In this document: positions 1 to 8,353 of the stretch, in pieces
Position numbering within the stretch: the first letter of the stretch is position 1
How the letters are laid out: each line of letters opens with the position of its first letter
Source of the DNA: Nocardia pseudobrasiliensis NBRC 108224
GTDB lineage: Bacteria > Actinomycetota > Actinomycetes > Mycobacteriales > Mycobacteriaceae
DNA length: 64,000 bases
Reading direction: 5' to 3'
Assembly: GCF_001613105.1 (NCBI RefSeq)
Contig: NZ_BDBS01000004.1
Location: 124,001-188,000 of the forward strand
The notes under the pieces: generated by a model
Seen by the model: the letters and a program-made list of their open reading frames with translations, nothing else
Told to the model about the DNA's origin: nothing
Database searches by the model: none
Position numbers and translations under genes: made by a program

Positions 1-1
1 T

Positions 2-190
2 GTCGCCGGAGAACTGCTCCTGGATCTCGTCAACAACGATGTCGTCGCGAACCTGTCCATGAACTCCGATTACGTTCTCCGGCTCACACCCCCGGCCGTA
101 CTCAACGACAACGACGTCGAATTCTTTCTCGAACGATTCGAGGCCGCCGTGCGGACCACCGCGCGGGGCGGCAGTAGACAGAAGGGTTGA
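2..190 (+). CDS. C-terminal end of a class III aminotransferase (partial)
   Basis: Only the last 62 codons are present; the gene enters from the left edge in frame 2 and stops with TGA. The residues around VLRLTPPAVLNDNDVEFFLE match the conserved C-terminal segment of PLP-dependent class III aminotransferases (acetylornithine/ornithine type), where an R-x-x-PPL stretch precedes the final helix. The PLP lysine and substrate-binding parts lie outside the window, so the substrate cannot be judged. The stop is 3 bases before the next start, so it is probably the upstream member of the same operon. Family assignment is from this short stretch only; a different fold-type I PLP enzyme remains possible. 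Confidence 0.6.
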   Translation, partial: VAGELLLDLVNNDVVANLSMNSDYVLRLTPPAVLNDNDVEFFLERFEAAVRTTARGGSRQKG

Positions 191-193
191 CAC

Positions 194-709
194 ATGAGAA
201 GCCTCCGCATCGAGCTGCGCTCCGAATCGGTCTCCGCCGACGAAGCATTCGACCGGATCAGTGAATTCGAGAAATACCCCGAGCTGGTGGACGAGGTGCG
301 TGATGTCACCGTCCGGACCCGCGACGACGGACATACGGTCAGCGACTGGGAGGTCTACTTCCGCAACGGCCCGCTGCGCTGGTCGGAAGTCGACTACTTC
401 CAACATGATCGGCGCCGGATCATCTTCGAACAGCTGTCGGGGGACTTCCACATCTTCCGCGGTTCCTGGGCCGTCGATCCGGTCCGCGCCGGCTCCTCGG
501 TCCAATTCGAGGCGACCTTCGATTTCGGCATTCCCAGCCTCACCGGGGTGCTGGAGCCGATCGCGACGAAGGTGCTCAAGGAGGGCATTGCCCTCGTCGT
601 ATCCCGCCTGATCAACGGGTCGTCCATCATCGGGGATCCCGCTGTCGAGGCGGTCGTGACCCGGAAGCTGGCCCGCACCGACGATACGGGTCAGGTGCTG
701 ACCCACTGA
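194..709 (+). CDS. SRPBCC/polyketide cyclase-like protein
   Basis: 171 residues with the layout of the SRPBCC (START/Bet v1-like) superfamily. An N-terminal strand leads into a helix with FDRISEFEKYPELVDEV, typical of aromatase/cyclase and coenzyme-Q-binding relatives; strands with W-E-V-Y and FRGSWAV follow, and a long C-terminal helix ends the fold. These proteins bind hydrophobic ligands in a central pocket; some cyclise polyketides, others are carriers. It starts 3 bases after the aminotransferase stop, which suggests coupling. Its place beside flavin enzymes and an aminotransferase favours a role in making a small molecule, but the ligand cannot be read from sequence. Confidence 0.8.
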   Translation: MRSLRIELRSESVSADEAFDRISEFEKYPELVDEVRDVTVRTRDDGHTVSDWEVYFRNGPLRWSEVDYFQHDRRRIIFEQLSGDFHIFRGSWAVDPVRAGSSVQFEATFDFGIPSLTGVLEPIATKVLKEGIALVVSRLINGSSIIGDPAVEAVVTRKLARTDDTGQVLTH

Positions 710-738
710 TATCGGCTCTCTGATCCGAGGTAATCGCC

Positions 739-1218
739 ATGGACCATCTCAACCTTTTCGAGACCAAGACCACCTATCGACTCCGCCGGCTCGAATTCGG
801 CGTCGGACTCGTCGTATCGCTGTATCTGTTCGTCGCGCATATCGGTGAAGTCCGCTGGATTCCCGCGATCATCCTGTTCTTCTACATCGATGTCATCGGC
901 TACATCCCGGGCATGATCGCGAATCTGCGATCCAAGAACGGCGAGGTCGGCCGGATCTACTACGTGCTCTACAACACCATGCACAGCGCCATCACCCAGT
1001 CGGTGGCGGTCGGCCTGTGGGCCTTGGTGTTCGGATTCGAATGGGCGCTGCTCGTCATCCCGATCCATCTGTGTGGCGACCGCGCCCTGTTCGGAAACTT
1101 CATGAAGTCCTTCGTGGTCGCGTTCGAGCCCGAGAAGCATCCGGCATTCGCCGAATTCGAGCGGCGACTGGCCGGGCCATGGACCGCCGCGAGCGGGAAA
1201 ACCCTGGAGGGCGTCTGA
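739..1218 (+). CDS. Small integral membrane protein, unknown function
   Basis: 159 residues. Hydrophobic segments are visible at about 22-38 (GVGLVVSLYLFVAHI), 42-62 (IPAIILFFYIDVIGYIPGM) and 93-112 (AVGLWALVFGFEWALLVIP), with polar and acidic residues (D, H, Y) embedded in them as in some membrane-bound enzymes. I do not recognise the family with confidence. The start has an upstream GAGG-type site (CCGAGG before AATCGCC). Its stop overlaps the next start as TGATG, so it is translationally coupled to the flavin reductase. A membrane-bound enzyme or carrier in the same pathway is possible but unproven. Confidence 0.75.
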   Translation: MDHLNLFETKTTYRLRRLEFGVGLVVSLYLFVAHIGEVRWIPAIILFFYIDVIGYIPGMIANLRSKNGEVGRIYYVLYNTMHSAITQSVAVGLWALVFGFEWALLVIPIHLCGDRALFGNFMKSFVVAFEPEKHPAFAEFERRLAGPWTAASGKTLEGV

Positions 1219-1769
1219 TGCTGCTGCGGGCCGATCACAGTGCCACACCGGCTCCGGAGCGCTGCCTGCGGTTGTATCGCAAACTCGCCGCCGGTGTGTG
1301 CGTCGTGTCCGCGCAGGCGGCGAGCGGACCCGTCGGGCTCACCGCGTCGACGGTGACCTCGTTGTCGCTGCGCCCGCCGCTGCTGCTGGCGGGACTGGCC
1401 GTGGGCTCGTACACCCTGGCCTCGATCGAACAGAGCCGCACCTTCGGGGTGCATCTGCTCGGCGAGCGACAGCGCGAACTGGCAGAGGATTTCGCATCGG
1501 CCACCGGCACCCGATTCGACGGCCACGATCATCGGCACGTCCTCGGCGTACCCGTGCTGAACGACACCTTGGGATGGGCGGTGTGCCTGCTGATCGACGC
1601 ACGGCGCTATGGCGATCACGTACTGATCGTCGGTGAGGTCGCGGCCGTGGACAGCGCCGAGGGACAGCCCCTGATCTGGCACGACCGGAGTTTCGGCCGC
1701 CTGCACGACCGACGCCGCATCCATTCGATCGCCGATACGCACGACGAAATGTGGGTCAACGGAACATGA
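1218..1769 (+). CDS. Flavin reductase domain protein (FMN-binding split barrel)
   Basis: 183 residues of the flavin reductase-like family, with AAGVCVVSA near the N-terminus, LTASTVTSLSLRPPLLL for the flavin-binding core, and FGVHLLGERQRELAEDFA followed by a late W-A-V-C-L segment. These proteins reduce FMN or FAD with NAD(P)H and pass the reduced flavin to partner monooxygenases or halogenases. The ATG at 1218 shares bases with the preceding stop and begins the conserved domain; a longer frame reading upstream lies inside the previous gene and is rejected. A halogenase-like flavoprotein lies four genes on and is an obvious candidate partner, though that link is inferred. Confidence 0.85.
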   Translation: MLLRADHSATPAPERCLRLYRKLAAGVCVVSAQAASGPVGLTASTVTSLSLRPPLLLAGLAVGSYTLASIEQSRTFGVHLLGERQRELAEDFASATGTRFDGHDHRHVLGVPVLNDTLGWAVCLLIDARRYGDHVLIVGEVAAVDSAEGQPLIWHDRSFGRLHDRRRIHSIADTHDEMWVNGT

Positions 1770-2794
1770 CAGCGACACCAGCTCGCCCCGCCGCGACGTC
1801 GCCGGAGGACGCGTTGGCCGCGGTCCGCGCCTACGGTCGGCACTCCTCCAGCTTTCTGGCACTCAACAGCGGCAACGAGTACTTCACCGTCGACGGCTCG
1901 CCCGGGATGATCGTGTACCGCCCGTTCGGCCGCGACTATTGGGTGCAGTTCACCGGCCCCATAGCCCCGGTCGAGGAGTGCGCCCGGCTGCAACGGTCCT
2001 TCACCGACGCGGCGGCGCGCCGACGACGGCGCGTCATCGCCGTGCAGCTGCTGCGGCCGGATGCCGAACAGGCCGCGCGGGAAGGATATTCGGTGAATCA
2101 GTTCGGCTGCTCGTACAGCATCGATCTGTCCGGATTCGGGCTGGGCGGCGGACGATTCCACAAGACCCGCGGCATGGTGAACCGCTCACGACGCGAGGGC
2201 GTCACCGTCACCGAGGCCGATCCGCAACGTCTGGCCCGGCCGGAATTCGCCGAACAGCTCGACGCCATCGATGCCACCTGGCTGCGGGACAAGGGCAGGC
2301 ATGCGAAGGAGCTGCAGTTTCTGATCGGCAAGCGCGGCGACGAACTGCAATCGCACCGCCGATTGTTCGTCGCCGAGCTGGGCGGGCGGCCGATCGCCTA
2401 CTTCAGCTTCTCTCCCGTCCCGGGCACGCACAGCGGGTGGCTCGCCGACCTGGAACGGCGGCTGCCCGATTCGCCCCCCGGCGTGGTCGAACACATCTTC
2501 GCCGAAGCGGCGCAACGGTTTCGGGACGAAGGCGCGAATTGGCTGCATCTGGGCCTCACCCCGTTCGTCGGTCTCGCACCGGAGTATGTGGTCGAGGCCG
2601 GGCACAGCGCCTTCGTCGCCTGGGTGATGAACACCATTCGCACCCGCGGCGGCGCACTGTATCCGGCCGAATCGGCCCTGGCGTTCAAGCTCAAATGGCG
2701 ACCCCAACTCGTCACACCCGAATATCTCGCCGTCCCCCACCGCATCCGCCTGCGAGACGTGTGGTGTCTCGCCCGGGTGACCAACGCTCTGTGA
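1766..2794 (+). CDS. DUF2156 / phosphatidylglycerol lysyltransferase C-terminal-like protein
   Basis: 342 residues of the LPG-synthase C-terminal (DUF2156) type, a tandem GNAT fold. Seen are an early HSSSFLALN segment, YWVQFTGPIAP, then KTRGMVNRSRREG, TWLRDKG and WLADLERRLPDSPPGVVEHIF, the region where family members hold the acyl or aminoacyl donor. It lacks the N-terminal membrane domain of MprF, so it is a free-standing soluble transferase. The start ATG overlaps the flavin reductase stop (ATGA). Known relatives transfer amino acids from charged tRNA or act as acyltransferases; here it could tailor a pathway product. The substrate cannot be determined from sequence. Confidence 0.75.
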   Translation: MTATPARPAATSPEDALAAVRAYGRHSSSFLALNSGNEYFTVDGSPGMIVYRPFGRDYWVQFTGPIAPVEECARLQRSFTDAAARRRRRVIAVQLLRPDAEQAAREGYSVNQFGCSYSIDLSGFGLGGGRFHKTRGMVNRSRREGVTVTEADPQRLARPEFAEQLDAIDATWLRDKGRHAKELQFLIGKRGDELQSHRRLFVAELGGRPIAYFSFSPVPGTHSGWLADLERRLPDSPPGVVEHIFAEAAQRFRDEGANWLHLGLTPFVGLAPEYVVEAGHSAFVAWVMNTIRTRGGALYPAESALAFKLKWRPQLVTPEYLAVPHRIRLRDVWCLARVTNAL

Positions 2795-2801
2795 GGATGA
2801 G

Positions 2802-4190
2802 ATGTCCCACACCGCAGAACATTTCGCATATCACCACGGCGAGCCGGTATGGCGGACCGAGCAGCCCGCCGCACATCGCGCCCCGCCGACCGGGATCCGC
2901 CGCTGCCGCACCGCCGTCGTCGGAGCTGGACTGACCGGGCTGTCGGTCGCGCTGCGACTGGTCGAGCGGGATCCCGGCCACGATGTCGTCGTCCTGGAGG
3001 CCGATCGGGTCGGCGGCGGGGCGAGCACTCGGGGCACCGGACTGGTCGGGCCGCGCATAGGACCGCCGCTTCCCCTGGCGCGCAAGCGCTTCGGTGACGA
3101 TACCGCCCGGGCGCTGTACCTCTGGTCGGAGCGCGCGGTCGACCATGTGCTCGAGGTGTGCGCACGGCATCGCATCGACTGCGGTCTGACGCGGGGCGGG
3201 CAATTGATGGTGGCGCGGGACCGGCGCTCGATGACCATGATCGAGCGCGAACTCGCGGCCGCCGCGGCGCTCGGAGTGAACATCGCCGCGGTACCCGCCC
3301 ATGCCTTGCCGCACCGCCCCGGACGCTACCTCGGCGGTATGCGCTACGGCCCGGCCGCGACCCTCGACCCGGCCGCCCTGACTCGGCAGTTGGCCGCTGC
3401 CGCGGAGCGACTCGGCGTCACCATCCACGAGAACAGCGCGGTCCGCCGCATCCACCGCGGCAGCGATACCTGGCTCAGCACCGACGGCGGCGAAATAGTC
3501 GCCGACCGTGTGGTTCTCGCCGTGAACGGCACCAGCGGCGGCGCGGCCTTCGGCACGGGTGTGATCGGCCTGCGCGTACAGGCCGCCGCGACCGCGCCGC
3601 TCACCGGCGACATCCTGGCCGATCTCGCCCGGCTCGCCCACGAACCCCTGGTCGAGATGGGCACGGTGGCACCGTATTACCGGTTGACCCCCGACAATCG
3701 CCTGATCGTCGGCGGCGGCCGGATCCGCCGCGGAGCCGACGGACACGTCCCGCTGGACACGGGTTATCTGCGGACCGCCGTGGATCTGCTGCACCCGGGC
3801 CTGCGCGATATCCCCCTGACCCACGCCTGGTCCGGCCCGATCGGCCTGACCCTCGACTCCCTGCCGGTCATCGGCGTACGCCACGACGGCGCGCTGATCG
3901 CGGCGGGCTGGCGCGGCCACGGCATCGCGGCGTCGACCTACGGCGGCACCCTGCTCGCCGATCATCTGCACGAAAACACCAGCCGCCCAGGTGATCACGT
4001 TTTCCCTATCGCGCGCGGGCGGGCCCGATCGCTGCCGCTGGTCGCGCCGCTGGCGCAGGCGGTGGACGCGTACCTCGCGCTGCTCGGGCGCGCGGAGTCC
4101 CGGATGCTCGCCGATCGCCCGGCCGACGAACTTCCCGAAACCACGGCCGCGGTAGTGACCGCAATGACAACAGGAGATGAAACCCCATGA
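2802..4190 (+). CDS. FAD-dependent oxidoreductase, DAO (glycine/D-amino acid oxidase) family
   Basis: 462 residues. A dinucleotide-binding fold begins with VVGAGLTGLS at about 39-48 and ends in the acidic VVLEAD that binds the FAD ribose; GGGASTRGTG follows, the usual motif of DAO-family enzymes. The C-terminal half has SGPIGLTLDSLPVIG and GWRGHGIA, the conserved second FAD-contacting region. Family members oxidise secondary or primary amines (glycine, sarcosine, gamma-glutamylputrescine). A GAGG site (GTGAGGATGAG) precedes the start. An amine-oxidising step fits with the aminotransferase at the left edge. Its end overlaps the next start by 4 bases. Confidence 0.85.
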   Translation: MSHTAEHFAYHHGEPVWRTEQPAAHRAPPTGIRRCRTAVVGAGLTGLSVALRLVERDPGHDVVVLEADRVGGGASTRGTGLVGPRIGPPLPLARKRFGDDTARALYLWSERAVDHVLEVCARHRIDCGLTRGGQLMVARDRRSMTMIERELAAAAALGVNIAAVPAHALPHRPGRYLGGMRYGPAATLDPAALTRQLAAAAERLGVTIHENSAVRRIHRGSDTWLSTDGGEIVADRVVLAVNGTSGGAAFGTGVIGLRVQAAATAPLTGDILADLARLAHEPLVEMGTVAPYYRLTPDNRLIVGGGRIRRGADGHVPLDTGYLRTAVDLLHPGLRDIPLTHAWSGPIGLTLDSLPVIGVRHDGALIAAGWRGHGIAASTYGGTLLADHLHENTSRPGDHVFPIARGRARSLPLVAPLAQAVDAYLALLGRAESRMLADRPADELPETTAAVVTAMTTGDETP

Positions 4191-5980
4191 ACAACAACAA
4201 ATCCCGTCGATACGATGTGGCGATTGTCGGAGGCGGCATCGGCGGCTCCATTCTGGCGGCGATCCTCGCCCGCCACGGTGTGCGGGTCGTGCTGTTCGAG
4301 GGCGGCGGACATCCCCGATTCGCCATCGGGGAGTCGACGATTCCGGAGACCACCCTGGGCCTTCGCGTGCTCGCCGCCCGCTACGACGTGCCCGAGATCG
4401 CGGATATGGCCGCCTACGGCTCGGTACGCCGCAAGATCACGAGTTCCTGTGGCGTCAAACGCAATTTCAGCTTCGTGCATCATCGCGAGGGCGAACCCGT
4501 GCGCGGCACAGATTGCGCGCAGTTCCCGGCCCTGAGCGCGCCGCTGGGGCCGGACGTGCACTACTACCGCCAGGACATCGATGCCTGGTCGTATCAGCTC
4601 GCGCTGTCCTACGGCGCCGACGGGTACAACCACACCTTCGTCACCGGAGTCGAATTCGACTCCGACGGAGCGACACTCGCGACCGTGGACAAGGGCGAGT
4701 TCCGCGTCGACTACGTCGTCGACGCCGGCGGGATGAACAGCCTGCTCGGCAAGCAACTGGAGCTGCGGGTCGACCCGCCCACATATCAGACCCGGACCCG
4801 CACGCTGTTCGGTCACTTCGTCGGCGTCCTGCCCTTCGACGAGGTCGCGCCCCCGGCCAGCGAACACAAGATGCCGCAACCACTTTCACAGGGCACACTG
4901 CACCATCTGTTCGAGGGCGGCTGGGTCTGGGTGATCCCCTTCGACAACCATCCGCAGTCCACCAATCCGCTGTGCAGCGTCGGCATCTCCCTCGATCTGG
5001 ACCGGTATCCGGTCAACGAGAACGAATCCCCGGAGGAGGAATTCTGGGCGCATGTGAACCGGTTCCCAACCTTCGCCCGGCAGATGCGCAATGCCAAGGC
5101 GGTCCGGCCGGTGGCACGCACGGGCCGGGTGCAATTCCAGTCCCGCAACATTGTGGGCGATCGCTGGTGCCTGCTTCCGCACGCCTCGGACTTCATCGAT
5201 CCGCTCACCTCGAGCGGCCTGTCGATCACGGCGATGGCCGTGAACGTGCTGGCCGATCGCCTCATCGACGGCGTGCGCACCGGTGATTTCGCACCCGAAC
5301 GCTTCGAATATCTCGAGACGTGGGTCAAGCGCGGCTTCGAATACTACGACAAGCTGGTCGGATACAGCTTCACCTCGTTCGACAGCTTCGAATTGTTCAA
5401 TGCCTGGTTCCGGGTGTGGACCATCAACACCCTCTACGGCAGCAACGGTCTGATGGAAGCCCTGTGGGCCTTCGACCGCACCAACAACCCCACGGTGTTC
5501 TCCGTGCTCGAGCAGCCGCCCTATCGCGGTATGCAGGGCCAGGACAATCCGCACTGCGCGGAACTGTTCCGCAAGGCCTGCCAGGCCATGCAGGACTACC
5601 GCGACAAGGAGATCGAGACCGCCGAGGCGTGCGACCGCATCTACGCCGCGCTGTCCGACAGCGGCCTGGTGCCCTCGACGTGGAAGCAGACCGATTCCAC
5701 CGAACGGTCGCCCGCGACGGCGTTGACCCTGATCCCGATGGCACAGGTGCTGGCCTGGGGCAAATTCCGCAGCCCCGCCTACGTGCGCGGCCATTACATG
5801 CAGCACGGGGTGACCGAGGTGCTGGGCCGCGCGAGCGCCTTCTATCGCGATGAAGTGCGGCACAGCGCGGCGGCGGCGTATTACGCGACCCGTGATCTGG
5901 TGGCGGTCCGAAATCGCGACTGGCGCAAGATCGGAGCGAAGATCACCCGCCGGGCCAACCACGGCGGAGGCGATCGATGA
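4187..5980 (+). CDS. FAD-dependent monooxygenase of the tryptophan-halogenase-like family
   Basis: 597 residues. GGGIGG at 15-20 is the Rossmann glycine motif, followed by FEGGGHPRFAIGEST, the typical start of flavin-dependent halogenases and geranylgeranyl-reductase relatives. WVWVIP at 246-251 fits the W-x-W-x-I-P motif used to recognise flavin halogenases. A long C-terminal helical part (about 330-590) is more like the CmlS-type group acting on carrier-bound or aliphatic substrates than the tryptophan enzymes. Reduced flavin could come from the reductase at 1218. Whether it halogenates or only oxygenates is not shown; not every protein with this motif is a halogenase. Its ATG overlaps the previous stop. 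Confidence 0.8.
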   Translation: MNNNKSRRYDVAIVGGGIGGSILAAILARHGVRVVLFEGGGHPRFAIGESTIPETTLGLRVLAARYDVPEIADMAAYGSVRRKITSSCGVKRNFSFVHHREGEPVRGTDCAQFPALSAPLGPDVHYYRQDIDAWSYQLALSYGADGYNHTFVTGVEFDSDGATLATVDKGEFRVDYVVDAGGMNSLLGKQLELRVDPPTYQTRTRTLFGHFVGVLPFDEVAPPASEHKMPQPLSQGTLHHLFEGGWVWVIPFDNHPQSTNPLCSVGISLDLDRYPVNENESPEEEFWAHVNRFPTFARQMRNAKAVRPVARTGRVQFQSRNIVGDRWCLLPHASDFIDPLTSSGLSITAMAVNVLADRLIDGVRTGDFAPERFEYLETWVKRGFEYYDKLVGYSFTSFDSFELFNAWFRVWTINTLYGSNGLMEALWAFDRTNNPTVFSVLEQPPYRGMQGQDNPHCAELFRKACQAMQDYRDKEIETAEACDRIYAALSDSGLVPSTWKQTDSTERSPATALTLIPMAQVLAWGKFRSPAYVRGHYMQHGVTEVLGRASAFYRDEVRHSAAAAYYATRDLVAVRNRDWRKIGAKITRRANHGGGDR

Positions 5981-7329
5981 TCTTCGCCGGGGGTCCGATC
6001 ACCCCGATCCCGGCGCACGGGATGCTCGTATTCCTGACCCAGCTGCTGGTGCTGCTGGTGTCGGCCCGTGTGCTGGGCGGCGCGGCCAGCCGACTCGGCA
6101 TGCCGAATATCGTGGGCGAGTTGCTGGCCGGGGTCCTGCTGGGTCCCTCCGTGCTGGCGCATCTCGCGCCCGGAATATCGCACTGGCTGTTTCCGCCGCA
6201 GGTCGAACAGCAGCATCTCATCGACGCGGTCGGTCAACTCGGGGTGCTGCTCCTGGTCGGTCTGGCCGGAATGCAGTTGGACCTGAACCAGTTTCGACAG
6301 CGGCTGCCCCGCGCGGCCAAGGTCAGCCTCGCCGGTCTGATCGTCCCGCTGGCGATCGGCGTCGGCATCGGCTACCTCGCCCCGACGCCGCTGCGGCCGG
6401 AGAATACGACCCCGGCGGTATTCGCGATGTTCATGGGCATCGCGATCTGTGTGTCGGCGATTCCGGTGATCGCGAAGACGCTGATGGAATTGAAGCTGAC
6501 CCATCGCGATGTGGGTCAGCTCATTCTCACCGCCGGGATGTTCGACGATGCGGTCGGCTGGTTCCTGCTGTCGCTGGTGTCGGCGATGGCCACGCACGGG
6601 CTGCGGACCGCGACCGTGTTGTCGTCACTGGGATATCTGCTGGGAGTGGTCGCCTTCGCGGTGGTCATCGGGCGTCCGCTCGTGCGGCGGGTCATGCGCC
6701 GCGTGGACGGGGACGGGGAGCGCGCGAAAGTGATTCCGGCGGTGGTGATCCTGCTGTTCGCCGCCGCGGCGGCCACACAGGCCATGGGTCTGGAAGCCAT
6801 TTTCGGCGCCTTCCTGTGCGGGGTGCTGATCGGCTCGAGCGGTGTGCGCCTGACCGCGCTCGCCCCGCTGAACAATGTCGTCATGTCGGTGCTCGCCCCG
6901 ATCTTCTTCGCGACGGCGGGGTTGCGCATGGATCTGTCGGCGCTGCTGACCGTGCCGCTGTTACTGGCGGCGCTGGGAGTGGTGACGATGGCCGTCGTCG
7001 GGAAATTCCTCGGCGCGTATATCGGCGGCGCCTCGAGCGGCCTGAGTCGTCGCGAATCGATCGCGCTCGGAGCGGGTATGAACGCGCGCGGAGTCATCGA
7101 GGTCATCATCGCCATGGCAGGGTTGCGGCTCGGTGTCCTGGGCACCGAGGCGTATACCATCCTGATTCTGGTGGCGGTGGTCACCTCGCTCATGGCGCCG
7201 CCGATTCTGCGCTGGGCGATGGCGGGTTCGGAGATCACCTCGGAGGAGGCGCGGCGGGCGCAACGGACACTCGCGCTGGCACACGACGAATCCGATTCAC
7301 CTCCGCTGCCCCAGCGGGAGGCCGGATAG
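5977..7329 (+). CDS. Cation:proton antiporter, CPA2 family
   Basis: 450 residues with about 12 membrane segments. NIVGELLAGVLLGPSVL is the hallmark of the second helix of Na+/H+ exchanger (CPA2/KefB-like) proteins. The unwound-helix region contains MFDDAVGWFLLSL with the paired acidic residues expected at the ion site, and AGMNARGVIEVIIA follows later. No C-terminal TrkA-N domain is present; the tail after the last helix is short and charged. Antiporters of this type occur in many specialised-metabolite clusters, where they may support pH balance or export. It overlaps the preceding gene by 4 bases, and a strong hairpin follows its stop. Confidence 0.88.
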   Translation: MIFAGGPITPIPAHGMLVFLTQLLVLLVSARVLGGAASRLGMPNIVGELLAGVLLGPSVLAHLAPGISHWLFPPQVEQQHLIDAVGQLGVLLLVGLAGMQLDLNQFRQRLPRAAKVSLAGLIVPLAIGVGIGYLAPTPLRPENTTPAVFAMFMGIAICVSAIPVIAKTLMELKLTHRDVGQLILTAGMFDDAVGWFLLSLVSAMATHGLRTATVLSSLGYLLGVVAFAVVIGRPLVRRVMRRVDGDGERAKVIPAVVILLFAAAAATQAMGLEAIFGAFLCGVLIGSSGVRLTALAPLNNVVMSVLAPIFFATAGLRMDLSALLTVPLLLAALGVVTMAVVGKFLGAYIGGASSGLSRRESIALGAGMNARGVIEVIIAMAGLRLGVLGTEAYTILILVAVVTSLMAPPILRWAMAGSEITSEEARRAQRTLALAHDESDSPPLPQREAG

Positions 7330-7341
7330 CCCGAAGTCCTT

Positions 7342-7374
7342 GGCAGGCACGCGAATTCAGCTCGCGGGCCTGTC
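7342..7374 (+). terminator. Hairpin between convergent genes, probable bidirectional terminator
   Basis: A 13-base arm (GGCAGGCACGCGA) is followed by a 7-base loop and a near-complementary 13-base arm (TCGCGGGCCTGTC), with 11 of 13 positions pairing. It lies exactly between two convergent genes, 12 bases after one stop and 9 before the other. No T-tract follows, which is common for actinobacterial hairpin terminators. Confidence 0.7.
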
Positions 7375-7383
7375 ACGCCCCGC

Positions 7384-7842
7384 TCAGGCGGTCCGTTGCG
7401 CCGAGTAGTAGGCGGCGACCTGTTCGGCCAATCGGGTTCCGGTCTGCTTGCGGGCCGAGTCGATGAACGGGCCGACCGCCTTGGCCATGGCCCGGCCCGC
7501 CAATCCGAGGAAGTTCAGGTCGATCGACAGCCCGACCCGGCTGCGCTCCGCGTCCACGGCGGCGAATCGGTAGGTGAATTCGGTGTCCAGGCCACGCACG
7601 GACTTCGACCGGATCAGCGTCGGCTCATCCCAATCGACGGCTCGCATCCGACAGCTCAGCGTCACCGGACCCAGTCCGAGGGAACCGTCGAATACCGCGC
7701 CGACCCCCTGGTCGAGCTCGGTGACGGGCTCGAATTTCGACAGCCCGTACAGGTAGTGAATCGTATTGCGATAGTCGGCGACGTACCGAAATGCGTAGTC
7801 CACGGGTGCGGCACATACTTCTTCGATTTGTATTGTGATCAT
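7384..7842 (-). CDS. SRPBCC family protein
   Basis: 152 residues with the SRPBCC pattern: an N-terminal strand and helix (APVDYAFRYVADYRNTIHYLYGL), then strands such as FDGSLGLGPVTLSCRMRAV, and a long C-terminal amphipathic helix from about 120. This start is chosen because GGAGGG lies 6 bases upstream; an ATG 21 bases earlier has no such site. Relatives bind lipids, polyketides or other hydrophobic ligands. It faces the biosynthesis-like operon across a terminator, so a link to that pathway is possible but not shown. The ligand is unknown. Confidence 0.8.
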   Translation of the reverse strand: MITIQIEEVCAAPVDYAFRYVADYRNTIHYLYGLSKFEPVTELDQGVGAVFDGSLGLGPVTLSCRMRAVDWDEPTLIRSKSVRGLDTEFTYRFAAVDAERSRVGLSIDLNFLGLAGRAMAKAVGPFIDSARKQTGTRLAEQVAAYYSAQRTA

Positions 7843-7909
7843 TTCGCCCTCCGCGACGATCATCGCAACCGACCGCTGAAACGCCGAAGAAACCGCGCGG
7901 CTTGCGATT

Positions 7910-8353
7910 TCACTCGTTTGTCACCGGAGCCGCCGCCGCTCTGATCGCGCGCAGCGGCGCCACGACCGCGATCAGCGCCGCGACCGGTGCGATCACCAGC
8001 GCCCAGGGCAGCGTCGGTCCGATCGCACCGGCCAGCGCGGCCGCCGCACCGAACAGCACCGCCCCGCTCAGGCCGGCGCGCACATCCATCGACGAATTCG
8101 ACTGTGTGCCAGCAAGATAGGCCGTCGCACCGAAACCACCGAGCAGAGCCGATCCGAGACCGGCATGCAGCAGGGCGAGCCCGAGGGCGGCCGCCACCAC
8201 CGCGACCACCGCCCAGCGGCGGCCGAACAGACCGGCCAGCGCGAGCACCGCGACCACACCCGAACACCCCGCACCGAGCGGGGACGGGTGCGTCGCGACA
8301 ACCCCGACCATGACAGCGCCCCCGGAAAACGCCGCCGCGCGTAGCCATTTCAT
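7910..8353 (-). CDS. Small hydrophobic membrane protein at the end of the MoxR operon
   Basis: 147 residues, almost entirely Ala/Val/Leu/Gly-rich, with about four to five membrane segments. One loop, GTQSNSSMDVRAG, is polar. No family is recognised. The ATG overlaps the stop of the DUF58 gene upstream (8350-8353), so it is translated as the last member of the MoxR-DUF4129-DUF58 operon. Members of such operons often include poorly conserved membrane proteins that may form part of the same envelope complex. A longer frame extending upstream runs through the DUF58 gene in the wrong phase and is rejected. Confidence 0.7.
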   Translation of the reverse strand: MKWLRAAAFSGGAVMVGVVATHPSPLGAGCSGVVAVLALAGLFGRRWAVVAVVAAALGLALLHAGLGSALLGGFGATAYLAGTQSNSSMDVRAGLSGAVLFGAAAALAGAIGPTLPWALVIAPVAALIAVVAPLRAIRAAAAPVTNE

